Assembly (NCBI GenBank): GCA_030765065.1
Contig: CM060976.1
Coordinates: 62,108,539-62,172,538, forward strand
Origin: Deroplatys truncata
Lineage: Eukaryota; Arthropoda; Insecta; Mantodea; Mantidae
Reading direction: 5' to 3'
Length of the DNA stretch: 64,000 nt
The position numbers and the translations under genes are program-made. Shown here piece after piece: positions 37,317 to 48,251 of the stretch. Position 1 is the first letter of the stretch. Each line of letters starts with the position of its first letter. The notes below the pieces were generated by a model that searched no databases, was not told where the DNA came from, and saw only the letters and a list, made by a program, of their open reading frames with translations.

Positions 37317-38576
37317 TAAAGACTACTCTTTTTCTTATGAAAGTAAGCACATTGTTCTTTGAATTGCTTCAATGGCTTCCAAGCTTTAGTTCACCTGTGT
37401 TACAAACTGCAATTAAGTGAATTGTGTTTAAAATAAGTGTGTACATAATTTAAAAACATGATGTGTACCTGCAAAACTGACACCATAAGCACCCGTACAT
37501 TCATACAGCACAGTGCAAGAAGGTCTTGCTGTTACGCTCTCCAAACTACTGTCTGGCATAAAATCCAGGGTAAGATAATTTGTTTTTAAATACCCATTTG
37601 TGTGTGTCCTATTCTGAAATTGCCACATGTGTAGCTTAAAAAACAAGAAATCCTTGATCTCTTTTAAAATTCAAAAAATGAGTACAAAATAAATAAAAAT
37701 TGGACTTTAAAAATACTTTATTGAAAAAACCTGCATTTAATATTTATGTCATCTTACAAAATACATTATAAAAGCATATTTTTTACCCTTGCAATTAAAC
37801 TAAAGTTTAATTACATCGATAATTAGGAGTGGAGATGTATCGATGCACGAGAAAATGTGTACATTATGGTTTTAAATATAGCCAAAATAATCATACATTT
37901 TTAAAAACAAATATATATGTATATAATATTTTCATTCATTCAATGGAATAAAAAAGTTTAATAAAAATTGGACATTTTAAGGACAAATTTTCCTTGAATT
38001 TGTCCGGTTTGACATGGAATGGCTCATAAGCATGATAAAATATATAAATAAAACAAAATGCATGGAAAGTACAGGAACACTGCTGGGGACGAGCCGTAAT
38101 TACATTGTGCATTTTGTTTTTTTAAATATATTGTATAATTGCTGGAGTTATAAATAATGGAATTCAATATAATCAATTCTCATGTGATTTTTAAAACAAC
38201 AGTCCATCAAAATAACTATTAAATGATCCAATAACTTTCCGATCCATGTCAGCATTGTAAGGTAAACCTTACTGTAAACTTAATTATGTGACAGTCCAAG
38301 AGAGCCAAGGACTTACTGCCTTGGAGCATCCACTGCTGTTAGGGATAGAGGGCAGATTTGGGGATGGGATGCAGTTGGTGCATCAAATCCCTATGGATGA
38401 TAAGCAGATTGATAAGTCTATGACTTTGATGAGAGATAGTACTCTAATCACAGGTTTTTTGTTTGCACCCAAGTCTTACATCTATTCTGGGTATAATCAC
38501 AGAAATTGTCGTCATTTGTTTCTTAGAACATTGTTGAGAGCGTCTAAAATAACCAGATGTGTCTTGCTTGTAGAAA
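37317..38576. other. No gene seen
   Basis: AT-rich intron DNA. The last ~50 bp before 38577 probably belong to the mariner 5' end. Confidence 0.45.
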
Positions 38577-39630
38577 ATGGAGAAAAGTGAATTTTGTGTT
38601 CTGATAAAGCACTACTTTTTGCATGGTAAGGAAACAGAAGAAAAGCTAAACAAGTATTACAGGGACTCTGCTCCACATGACATGGTCCACAAGTGGTTCA
38701 CAGAATTTTGATATGGCCATTTGCGCACAAGAGATGCTGTGAGCACAGAACGGCCGGTTGAGGTCACAACAGAAGAAATGATGAATAAAGTTCACGATAT
38801 TGTGTTGGAAGACTGCCAAGTGAAAATCTGTGAGATAGCCAAGCCCGTAAACATCTCGAGTAAATGGGTGTATAATATTCTGCACGAATTTTTGGATCTG
38901 TCAGCAAGATGGGTGCCATGACTGCTCACAATTGAGAACAAGCGGAATCATGTGACCATTTCACAGGGATGTTTGAACATGTTCCAGCGCAACCCAAATG
39001 AGTTTTTGCATCGTTATATCATGGTTGATGAATCTTTGATCTATTGCTATCAACCTGAAACCAAACAACAATCAAAGCAGTGGATTTCCTTCAGCGAACC
39101 TGCTCCAAAGAAACGAAAACCATTCCGTCGGCAGGAAAAATCATGGCAGCTGTCTTTTGGGATTCACAAGGAGTGATAGATGTCCATGCCTGGAAAAGGG
39201 TAAAACAATCACAGGTTCATATTATGCCGCAAAGCTGGATCAGTTTCACAAGGAATTGTTAAAAAAATGACCCCATTTGGTGAAGAAAAAGGCTTTCTTT
39301 CACCAGGATAATGCACCCACACACAAGTCAATTTGTGGAATTGGGCTACGGACTGCTATCTCACCCACCATATTCTCCAAATTTGGCTCCAAACAACTTC
39401 TTCCTCTTTGCAAATCTGAAAATTGCTTGCTGGGAAGAAATTCACGTTCATTGAACACTTCATGGCAGAAACAACCTTATATTTTGCAGACTTCGAAAAA
39501 GTTTTTTTGGAAGGGTTAAAAAAATTGAGGAAATGTTGGATGTGTATTGAATTAAAAGGAGACATGTTGAGAAACAAAATTGATTTTTTGGAAAACATGG
39601 TTATTTTCTTTAAAAAGTCACCGACTTATC
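38577..39630 (+). pseudogene. Mariner transposase pseudogene A (irritans/mellifera-like)
   Basis: From the ATG at 38577 it reads MEKSEFCVLIKHYFLHGKET, then SAPHDMVHKWFTEF and a stop. Later come VHDIVLEDCQVKICEIAK and ILHEF (38790-38890), SARWVP, FQRNPNEFLHRY, MVDESLIYCYQPETKQQSKQ (first Asp, 39024), HQDNAPTHKS (second Asp, 39305) and HPPYSPNLAPNNFFLFANLK. The WVP(R/H)L-type and YSPDLAPSD-type landmarks are those of mariner DD34D transposases. Here the last Asp is replaced by Asn (PNN), so it was inactive even without its stops and frameshifts. Length to the end matches a ~345-residue mariner gene. It lies in a SMAP intron, antisense to SMAP. Confidence 0.85.
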
Positions 39631-39959
39631 AATCTGCCCTCGTAAGTGTAATTTGCAGATTAGGAACAGATACTTCTCATTCAAGTGATTCTCATTCCTA
39701 CACAAAGAGCCCTCGTGAGGTTGAGTGTATAACAAGCCTCACAAAAGCAAAAAACTATATCCTTGCAGAGATTAACACCATCACTCCTTGCAATATAGAT
39801 AGAAATGTCACCACAGTGCTATGAGGACAATCCACTGTAAGGTATGTCAAGTAAAGGTCTTGAGCTAAAAACTTCCATTGCAAGCCTCATATGAGGGCAA
39901 CACAGAATTTTTAGAAAGTCAAACAAGGATTAGTTTTAAAAATTTTAAATGATTTTGTT
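39631..39959. other. Spacer between two mariners
   Basis: No recognisable gene. An open stretch continues to 39824 but has no mariner features. Confidence 0.4.
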
Positions 39960-40996
39960 TTTCAAAATATTCCCCTTTAACACCAATACATTTTTGCATT
40001 CAATGAAACCAGTCCATAAAGCAATGATGCCACTGTTCCTGAGGCACATCAGAAATCAGGTTTTTATAATGTTCCACTGCTTCATCTGATGACAAAAAAG
40101 TGATTCCATGCACTTTATCTTTAAGTTTTGGAAACAAAAATAAATCACAAGATGCTAGATCATGGCTGCATGGTGGCTGGTGGTGGTAACCTTTAGGGCA
40201 TCCAAATACAGTTATTAGTTTTGCTGTATGCAAAGATGCATTGTCATGATGTAACATTTTTCCTTTTGGGCATTATTCATGAACTTTTTAAAATTTGAGA
40301 TAGACATTTGTGTACCAGTTGGCAGTAACGGTACGCCTATCTTCTAATGCTATAGTAGTAAAATGGCCCGTCCTAGAAAAAAAAAAAAAGTAGCAACCAC
40401 CTTCTTACCAGCACTGCAAATTTGTTGGACTTTTGTAGCCTTAGGTTATGTTCAAAAGACCCATTGAGCTGATTGACTTTTCTTTCCAGGATCATAACAA
40501 TAAATCCAAGATTCTTCACCAGTAACAATATTCCAAATCTAATTTGAAGTACTGCCTTGAAATTTTTCTGGATTTTTCTGCATCAGTCAATGCATTGTTG
40601 TTTTTCATTGGGAGTTTAGTTTATGTGGAATCCATTGACAAAAGTTTTCTCACATCTAACTGTTCATGTAAAATGTTTTGGATTTGACTAATACCAATGC
40701 CTAATGTCGCCCGACATAATTCATAAGATGTCTGTGATCTTCTTCAAGCATTGCTCGAACAGCGGCAATATTTTCATCAGTTATAGCAGTTCTTGGGCGT
40801 CCTTCACAAAATGCATCACCCCCCCCCCAAAAAAAACCTTTCTTTTGAATTCATTGTACAAATTATAAATTGTTGCTTTAGATGGAGCTTCTTCGCCAAA
40901 TGCATTCCTAAGCTGATTGCCACATTGTTTAGGCATTAATGATGATTTAAAATAGTAAAAAATCATAGCCCAGAAATGTTCTCTAGTCAAATTCAT
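39960..40996 (-). pseudogene. Mariner transposase pseudogene B (distinct subfamily)
   Basis: Reading down from 40996: MNLTREHFWAMIFYYFKSSL, then ECGNQLRNAFGEE-like sequence (first residue changed), APSKATIYNLYNEFKRK; further, ILVTGEESWIYCY-like sequence around 40490 (first acid position); LHHDNASLHTAKLI at 40250 (second Asp), SHDLASCDLFLFPKLKDK at about 40150 (third Asp kept), and EQWHHCFMDWFH at the end. These are mariner DD34D landmarks but of a subfamily different from copy A. The middle is frameshifted, and a run of nine C at 40820 marks one break. It faces copy A tail to tail. Confidence 0.8.
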
Positions 40997-41663
40997 TTTT
41001 GGATGAACACAAAATCTTTAAGTTATGATAATTAACTAACTATTAGAGCAAATCGAACAAACTACATGGCAATCAACTCACAAAACATTAGAAAATAGCT
41101 GTCAATATAAACAAATTCTTTTTTTTTTTTTAAACATAGCATTCTAAACATGTTCAGTATTGCCCTCATAATTGTAAACAACTGAGGGATTACTTGGTTG
41201 AAAAGTAGCATCTTCTGGTCTAGAACACCAGTAGCACTGCAGGTGTTAGTCATACACCATTTCTCAGCACCTACAAATGTCCTGTGCGAATGCAAGATAA
41301 TATTGATGCAGTAATTTGTATCACAAATTACTTAAATGTAAATAATGATTGTAATATGAATATGCATTTTTATGTGACATTGATTTCAGATGTTTATTAA
41401 TTGTAATTATTATTGGGAAATAAGTTTATAGGGCCTTACTGAAACTGTCAATAATAGCGCAATAATGCAATAAGGGGGGTGAGCTGTTTATCATTATTGG
41501 AAATGAGGCGCGTTTTTCCGTTTAGAACCTTCTGGAATATTTTCTCCTTAGAGCATATGTATTCATAATTTTCATTGGATATTAAAATAGACGCTAATGT
41601 TGGCGCGTTTTATTAGCCAATAGTAATTCAGTTATAATCTTTAGGCGTATCTGGATGCAGGAG

Positions 41664-41672
41664 TATAAATAG
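41664..41672 (+). promoter_or_regulatory. LTR TATA box
   Basis: TATAAATAG, with a CAGTCA initiator-like sequence about 30 bp downstream (41693). The 3' LTR has the same arrangement. Confidence 0.7.
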
Positions 41673-41702
41673 AAGCTAGGTTAGAGGTAAAGTCAGTCAC
41701 TC

Positions 41703-41832
41703 GCTCAGTTCATCGAAAGTCTCAATACATTACACGTCGCCTTCAGTTGCTCAGTTCATCAAAATTCTTTGTGCACTACACGTCGTCTTCAGTTCGTCAG
41801 TTCGTCAAAATATTTGTATGAGATACGTCGGC
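41703..41832 (+). repeat. Three imperfect ~45-bp repeats at the LTR transcript start
   Basis: Each unit has CAGTT(C/G)(A/G)TC(A/G)AAA and then a (T)ACACGTCG(C/T)CTT-like end. The third unit is the most diverged (GATACGTCGGC). They begin just after the predicted start of transcription. Confidence 0.7.
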
Positions 41833-41993
41833 TATAGATTCACAAGTTACGATAATCTAAAGTATTATAAAGTTAATTGTACACAAAGTTGAAGTACGTG
41901 AATTAAGAGTGATTAGTAATGAAGTTATTATAACAGTTTCAGTTTGGCGAATGTTAAGATCAATGTATAAATGTGATAGTTAACGTGTTCGAC

Positions 41994-41999
41994 AATAAA
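41994..41999 (+). terminator. LTR polyadenylation signal
   Basis: AATAAA, followed ~20 bp later by the T/C-rich CTTCATCAGTGTAATTTTTG. It is also present in the 3' LTR at 45426. Confidence 0.65.
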
Positions 42000-42171
42000 T
42001 GTGTAAAACAAATTTCTTCATCAGTGTAATTTTTGGATAAAAGATTCCTTTCCGTTTACACACTCTGATTCAAGAGACATGTTCGACCGAGAGATAATAG
42101 CTAGCCGGAGTACAGTAAACAAAATTTAAATCAAATAACAGTCGCATTCTTTCGAACACTAACACTGATGC

Positions 42172-42445
42172 AAATTGCTAACACAAGATGGCAACACGTG
42201 ATGTAAACAAACATTATAAGTTATACCGTCGCAAATTGGCTACCACAACGTGGGGCTACAATAATGTTAAATAAAAAATTCATTAATCCACTCGCAAATT
42301 GGCTCCCATACGTGGGGCAGTTAAAATTGTAACCAAACAAAACAAAAGCAACACAACATAAGATCTTCAAGTTCTAATAATTTACGTAAAAACATATTAC
42401 GTAAGCAAAAAAGTTACTAAAAATTGGCACCCAGAACGTGGGGCA
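42172..42445 (+). repeat. Array of four primer-site-like units
   Basis: Units start near 42172, 42232, 42293 and 42420. The common core is AAATTGGC(T/A)nCCA followed by ACGTGGGGC; unit 3 is TTGGCTCCCATACGTGGGGC. The primer-binding site complementary to lysine tRNA (CUU) is TGGCGCCCAACGTGGGGC, so units 2-4 match it with one or two changes and small insertions. Unit 1 is more diverged (GCAAATTGCTAACACAAGAT). Spacing is about 60 bp, or twice that for the last gap. Confidence 0.65.
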
Positions 42446-42448
42446 GAG

Positions 42449-42540
42449 TAACCAGGAAAGGAACACGATGACCAGGAAAGGATCAGCATAACCAGGAAGG
42501 AGCAGAGTGACCAGGAAAGGAACCAGGACGTGGAACAAAT
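42449..42540 (+). repeat. ACCAGGAAAGGA tandem repeats
   Basis: Four to five copies of ACCAGGAAAGGA with ~22-bp spacing in the leader, between the primer-like array and the gag frame. Confidence 0.75.
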
Positions 42541-42822
42541 GCAGCAGTGAAATGATCTACAAGACGCAGATTCCAGAAACAACAGGGACGACAGACTACA
42601 CGGATGATTGGACATCGTAATTCCGAGATTACAAGGCAACAGGGAAATTCAAATTACAGGACAACAAAACAACGCAGATTCATCATAACACAACGCAGAA
42701 GCGACATACAAATCTAGGAGAGAGGGGCAGGAAGCTGGACATCAATGTAACAGCAACAGACAGCATCACAAAGGTCAGAGTATCGTAATTTTTTTTTTAG
42801 AAAACAAAATTGTAACCTTCAA

Positions 42823-44004
42823 ATGTACTTAAGAAGTGGTAGGATAAAGAAAACAATGGCTACTAATAATACAGAAGAAATAATTATGGAGGGAGATAAT
42901 GTAACAGTTAGCTGTAATTCAATACAGGTTACAGAAAATAGCTCAAACTTTTTAGGATTTGAGGGTGAAAATGTTAGTGCAGAAAGTCAGAATATAATAG
43001 CAGGAAATGTTAATTTTGATGTTAGTATGATGATGGAAATGCTGAGAAATATGAATGAGAATATGGAAAAGAATAAGAGGGAATTGAGGGAAGATATTGA
43101 TAGGAGTTTAGAACAAAAACTAACTCAGAATAATGAGAAATTAGAAAAATTAACTCAGAGTAATGATAAATTAAGGGAAGATATGCAAAAGAATATTGGG
43201 ACATTAAGGGAAGATATGGAAAAGAATAATAAAGAATTGAGGGAAGATATTAGTAAGAGTATTACAGATCAATTAAGGGATGATATGCAAAAGAATAATA
43301 GGGAATTGAGGGAAGATATTGGTAAGAGCTTAGAACAAAACAGGGAAGAGATTGAAAAGAAATTCATGGAACTAAATAGTAGCATGATTAGAATGAAAAA
43401 TGAAAATCAAGAAATGATAGCAAATGAAATAGGTGAAGTTTCAAAGAAAATGCTAGACATGAGCAGGGAAAGAGATAACAAAGAAAGTGAGGTTAATACT
43501 AAAAATGAACATGTTGATTTAGAATGTACAGAGTCAGGTAGTAGAATGAGTAACATTTCAAGTGAGATAAGAGAGATGAAAGAGGTTATGAATGTAGATG
43601 TGAATCAGGCGCAAGTTAATTTCCGAGGGGAGATATCAGAAATACAGAATGAGTCAGTAATGCAGAGAAATAAATTGTACGAAGAAGTTAAAGTTTTGAC
43701 TGTAAATAATCAAAAGCTAATTTCTGAAATTAACAAGTACCAAGATATTCAAATTGAAAACTCCAGTCCAGTACAGTTTAGTACAGATTTGTCAGAGTAC
43801 TTTCAAATTAAAGAGATAGTAGAAGAATTGAAAATGACAATTGTCAAAAGATGTATTGTTCAGAGAACTTTAGATTGTTTTCAAATGTTATCATGGGACG
43901 AAATTTCATATGAATACAAGAGGTTATTCATGAACAAAAATTTGAAGGTTAGGATACGGCTACGAGTAATGTTTAGCCACACACAATTTGATCCAGGAGG
44001 GTAA
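42823..44004 (+). CDS. Gag-like coiled-coil protein of the LTR element
   Basis: The open frame of 393 residues starts MYLRSGRIKKTM. Residues ~70-180 are nearly all heptad-like and contain tandem variants of a 12-residue unit such as MQKNNRELREDI (about six copies), rich in N, E, K and R: a long coiled coil that could drive capsid assembly. The last ~70 residues (WDEISYEYKRLFMNKNLKVR and IRLRVMFSHTQFDP) look like the start of a capsid region, as in gag proteins of insect LTR elements, and then stop at GG. No zinc knuckle, protease or pol frame follows. It is intact, matching the young LTRs. A retroelement role is inferred from position between the LTRs. If it stood alone it would only be called a coiled-coil protein. 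Confidence 0.7.
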   Translation: MYLRSGRIKKTMATNNTEEIIMEGDNVTVSCNSIQVTENSSNFLGFEGENVSAESQNIIAGNVNFDVSMMMEMLRNMNENMEKNKRELREDIDRSLEQKLTQNNEKLEKLTQSNDKLREDMQKNIGTLREDMEKNNKELREDISKSITDQLRDDMQKNNRELREDIGKSLEQNREEIEKKFMELNSSMIRMKNENQEMIANEIGEVSKKMLDMSRERDNKESEVNTKNEHVDLECTESGSRMSNISSEIREMKEVMNVDVNQAQVNFRGEISEIQNESVMQRNKLYEEVKVLTVNNQKLISEINKYQDIQIENSSPVQFSTDLSEYFQIKEIVEELKMTIVKRCIVQRTLDCFQMLSWDEISYEYKRLFMNKNLKVRIRLRVMFSHTQFDPGG

Positions 44005-44718
44005 ATAGCAATGAGATGTAAAGTAAATGCTGGATAGTTAAAGATGACTTGCAGAGAAATGTATTGGAACGTAAGAGGGTTAATTATTTATATGTCATTT
44101 GAAAAGAGAAATAAATTACAACAAAAAAAAAAAAAAAATTAAATGTTTAGTAACTGTAACAACATTTGAAAATTAAGAATGCAAAGATTGAAACTTAATA
44201 TGATATTAAATTAAAAGTACGTAAATACTATTCCAAGAGTATTATTAAAATAAAGTACAAAATAACAAAAATGGGTAATAATAATAATAATAAAAAAAAA
44301 AAAAAAATACTTATGTAGCAAACAGAAAAGGTGAAACATTGTCTAGATTTAAGAGATGTAAATATATGTGTAGAGGGTGAATATTTTGGTAAATATGTAT
44401 AGTAATTACAAAAATTCTTAAATGCACAAATTTTTGTCAACAACTTAAGAAAGTAAACAATTTTGTAACAGTAATTAAATACTTCAGGGTGCAGTATTCG
44501 CTATAAAAAATTGTAATGTCAGATTACTGTCTAAACACATTAAACCAGAGCCAGTAAGTAGTGGCAAGATAGAGGAAAAACATGTCGTGTGTTAAATGCG
44601 TGTGAAGTGTCAAGTGAAAGTGATAGCGTGTGTTACAAGATTTAGGAGACTAAAAACCCAATTATAAAATTTCCAAACAAGTTGTAAATATGTATAATTA
44701 TGTTTCTAGTGGGGCATA
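44005..44718 (+). other. Retroelement 3' non-coding interior
   Basis: A-rich with poly-A runs near 44124 and 44293 and no frames. It ends in the purine-rich AGTGGGGCATA before the 3' LTR. Confidence 0.5.
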
Positions 44719-45494
44719 TGATGCAGTAATTTGTATCACAAATTACTTAAATGTAAATAATGATTGTAATATGAATATGCATTTTTATGTGACATTGATT
44801 TCAGATGTTTATTAATTGTAATTATTATTGGGAAATAAGTTTATAGGGCCTTACTGAAACTGTCAATAATAGCGCAATAATGCAATAAGGGGGGTGAGCT
44901 GTTTATCATTATTGGAAATGAGGAAGTTACGTAATGTTGGCGCATTTTTCCGTTTAGAACCTTCTGGAATATTTTCTCCTTAGAGCATATGTATTCATAA
45001 TTTTCATTGGATATTAAAATAGACGCTAATGTTGGCGCGTTTTATTAGCCAATAGTAATTCAGTTATAATCTTTAGGCGTATCTGGATGCAGGAGTATAA
45101 ATAGAAGCTAGGTTAGAGGTAAAGTCAGTCAGTCGCTCAGTTCATCGAAAGTCTCAATACATTACACGTCGCCTTCAGTTGCTCAGTTCATCAAAATTCT
45201 TTGTGCACTACACGTCGTCTTCAGTTCGTCAGTTCGTCAAAATATTTGTATGAGATACGTCGGCTATAGATTCACAAGTTACGATAATCTAAAGTATTAT
45301 AAAGTTAATTATACACAAAGTTGAAGTACGTGAATTAAGAGTGATTAGTAATGAAGTTATTATAACAGTTTCAGTTTGGCGAGTGTTAAGATCAATGTAT
45401 AAATGTGATAGTTAACGTGTTCGACAATAAATGTGTAAAACAAATTTCTTCATCAGTGTAATTTTTGGATAAAAGATTCCTTTCCGTTTACACA
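44719..45494 (+). repeat. 3' LTR
   Basis: 776 bp, nearly identical to the 5' LTR, with the extra 17 bp near 44924. Confidence 0.8.
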
Positions 45495-45740
45495 CTCTGA
45501 TCAAGAGATATGTTCGACCAAATAGCTAGCCGGAGGACAGTAAACAAAACTTAAAATTCTTTCTAACAAAACTAATACTGCCGCAAATTGCCAATACCAG
45601 ATGGAGCTACGAACCCAACAAAGAATGACGTCACAAGATGGCTACAACACTGATGTAAACAAACATTATAAGCAATACCGTTACAATATGTTGCAGGCTT
45701 TGACTGGCAATAGACTACCACAAGTTGGGCTGTTTAAAGG
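45495..45740 (+). repeat. Second, diverged leader after the 3' LTR
   Basis: It carries features of the element's own leader: AGCTAGCCGGAGGACAG, GCAAATTGCCAATACCAGAT, ATGTAAACAAACATTATAAG and CTACCACAAGTTGGGC. These correspond to 42100-42260 at roughly 80 percent, clearly less than the LTR identity. Host flank would be expected here. Confidence 0.65.
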
Positions 45741-48251
45741 AAAATTGTTATTAATCTGGGCATCAATTTTATTTACTGAAAACACGAGGCTTTTCAGATT
45801 TGTTCATTCAGTGCTCAATGTTAGAATCTATAACTGCAAATTATAAAATATTTAATAATATGCATGCTTATTTAAAAATTATAAAATGATTTACAAGGCA
45901 TGATAGAACCACTATATACTGTATGAAACGAGAAGGAATCTGAGATGGAGCTAGATGATGCTTCTCTATGTTGCCCAGCCAAAGGCATAAGTATGACATT
46001 GCTGAGCTCAAGAGAATTGTACTGAATGTTAACATTAATTTGCTATGGAGAATTTTTAAACCCTGAAAATTCTGAAGAATATGGATAAAAAGCCACAAAT
46101 CAATTACATCTGGTTCAGCAGTGATATTGTCAAGGGAGATACGCTAGAACAAAATCTATCTTTCCTGGAATGATCGTTTTCCTTATTTTTCATTTTTATT
46201 TTGTGGTCCCAAAATGGTTTCCACCATAATGCATTAATAAAACCTGTATTTAATGCTCCTCAAAGTGTTGTTTTCCCAAACTCAATGCCAAGACTCTGTC
46301 CTCTAATGATTGTTTTCAAACTGGGATGAATTGTATTTAATATGTAATTGTAAGTGCCTATTAAGCAGCTTGTCTCAGGCAGCCTAAAATCTCTACTGGC
46401 TCAATTAAAGCCAAAGTTCATGCTTATCTGCTGTAGGTAGGGCAGGAACATATTCTTCTGGCTATCAAAAATGAGCATGAACATGCTGGAAGGAGCAATG
46501 ATCATGTTCCCTTAGTGTCAGATCTTTATTAAGATGGTAATGTGTCAAAATTGGAGATATCATTAATGTTGTTTCAACATTTACAAATGAGACAAATATA
46601 AAGTATTTAGAAGAGGGAAGATGATCAAACATCCAAAGCAGTGCCTATGTTCACCAACTTTTACTTGAAGTGCTGAGTTTATAAAACTGAATGAGGATAT
46701 GTCAACAGATATGACAGCATTAACAGTGTGCAGCTAATCTGGGAATTTTTAGCTCTAATGTGTGAATATGTTTCTCACTCTTGATATTTTATAACAAAGC
46801 TTCAGAGGAATTTATAAACAATTTACAAGTAAACAATTTCAATATTAGACAAAAGTGATACATTTGTACAGACCAACAACAAACTTAACTTGATACCAAA
46901 ATGGAACTTACTATGAGTGTATCAAAATATTCAATGGCTTACCAGACTATTAGGCTACTGTCAGACACTAAGAAGAAGTTAACTCTACCCAAGTATAAGT
47001 TCAGAATACTGAAGAATATGTGTTCATTATATGCTGAAATGCACCTGCATTTCTATATTGCATGAACTCTGTATATCATTATTTTCCATTGCATGATCTA
47101 TATTGTATAACCTCTGTATATCATTGTTTTCCATTGCATGATCTATAACTATGGTGGTAGAGGAAAGTTTTGTCCTGCATGGTATTTCTAATTTTAATGA
47201 TTGGTGAAGGTGCTTTAAAAAAATCAATAAATAAATTGTAGTATGCATTATGATTGGTGAAGGTTATTTTCTGTATGTCAAGTTCAATATCCCAGACCTC
47301 TGTTCCCTGTGAGAGCTAATAATGAAAAACAAACAAACACATTTTTGCCATTGATAATTAAGCCATTTGTCTCTAGTATTTTGATGAAAGGCTGGACACC
47401 AAAGTACATGGTTACATTTTAAATGTAGAGATATTTCATTGTTTTGATGAAAACCAATGTCAACTTAGACATTTTGCAAAAAATGGAGGGGGGGGGAAGT
47501 GGAGGGCAATGAACAACTTTTAATGTGATTTTTCCACTTTTGTTTTTAGTTGCTCCCTCTAAAACAACGAATTAAGGTTTGATCATGATACTATCTTTCT
47601 CAGCATCAATAGTCTTGCGTTTGTGTATGACCTATCTGCAAGAGCTGATTAAATCTAATTACTTTGTCTGTTGCCCCTGCATTTTCTTTGCTTTCATGGT
47701 TAGTTTTACAATTTAAGCTCAAGTCTGTTTAGATGTAAATCATGGTTAGTACAATGTGTTAAAATAAGTTAATTTAATCATGTCCCTTGGTAAGTCCAAC
47801 AGCAGCAAAAGATGTACAAGGTAAGATTATTTCTAGTCAAGAATGAAACACAAGGGGTAGATAGCAGGTACAAGTTTCATTAACAGCTTTCTTCAGATAA
47901 AATGCCATTAACCTTTTATGGAGCCAAAAGTTAAAGCGTACCTAATATAAGTGTACTAAATCTGACATGTAGTGAATACAAACACTTTCATCAGCTGTTT
48001 CTGCTATGTTCCTCTTATTTGCAAGCATTGCTCTCTTCAGTGTTCTATTGGCTTCTTTCGGATTCCTTATCATTTCATTTTGTTTTAAGGAAAAATGTTA
48101 CGGTTATTAAGTGCATGGAAGAACAGAACATGCATGCTTGCTGATCTGTATCAGAGAATTTAAAACCTATACAAACACATTTGTTCAAGTTTCTTATTAT
48201 GAGAAACAGAAAAAAAGACTCAAGTACAAAACCAACCCCTTCAATACTCAC
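45741..48251. other. SMAP intron; no gene seen
   Basis: Unique-looking AT-rich sequence with a G run at 47489 and a short tandem repeat at 47067. Confidence 0.45.
47067..47156. repeat. 45-bp tandem duplication
   Basis: CTCTGTATATCATT(A/G)TTTTC and the following CATTGCATGATCTATA occur twice with a 45-bp period. Confidence 0.8.

Larger units (their letters stand above)
41304..42062 (+). repeat. 5' LTR
   Basis: 759 bp, TG...CA. It lacks a 17-bp segment (AAGTTACGTAATGTTGG) present in the 3' LTR near 44924. It contains a TATA box, three imperfect repeats and an AATAAA signal in the order U3-R-U5. The exact U5 end is a choice: similarity to the 3' side continues at a lower level beyond it. Confidence 0.8.
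41304..45494 (+). mobile_element. LTR retroelement without pol (gag-only)
   Basis: Direct repeats at 41304-42062 and 44719-45494 start TGATGCAG and end TTTACACA. The interior of 2.66 kb has one long frame, a gag-like coiled-coil protein, and no protease, reverse transcriptase, RNase H or integrase traces. The two LTRs differ by about three substitutions and one 17-bp gap over ~760 bp, so the insertion is young compared with the other elements here. A purine-rich AGTGGGGCA stands just before the 3' LTR. It lies in a SMAP intron, antisense to SMAP. It depends on another element's enzymes if mobile. Confidence 0.8.

Noticed and set aside
44228-44443. Minus-strand frame with a hydrophobic Leu run
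   Set aside because: The hydrophobicity comes from the reverse complement of an AAT/A simple repeat inside the retroelement.
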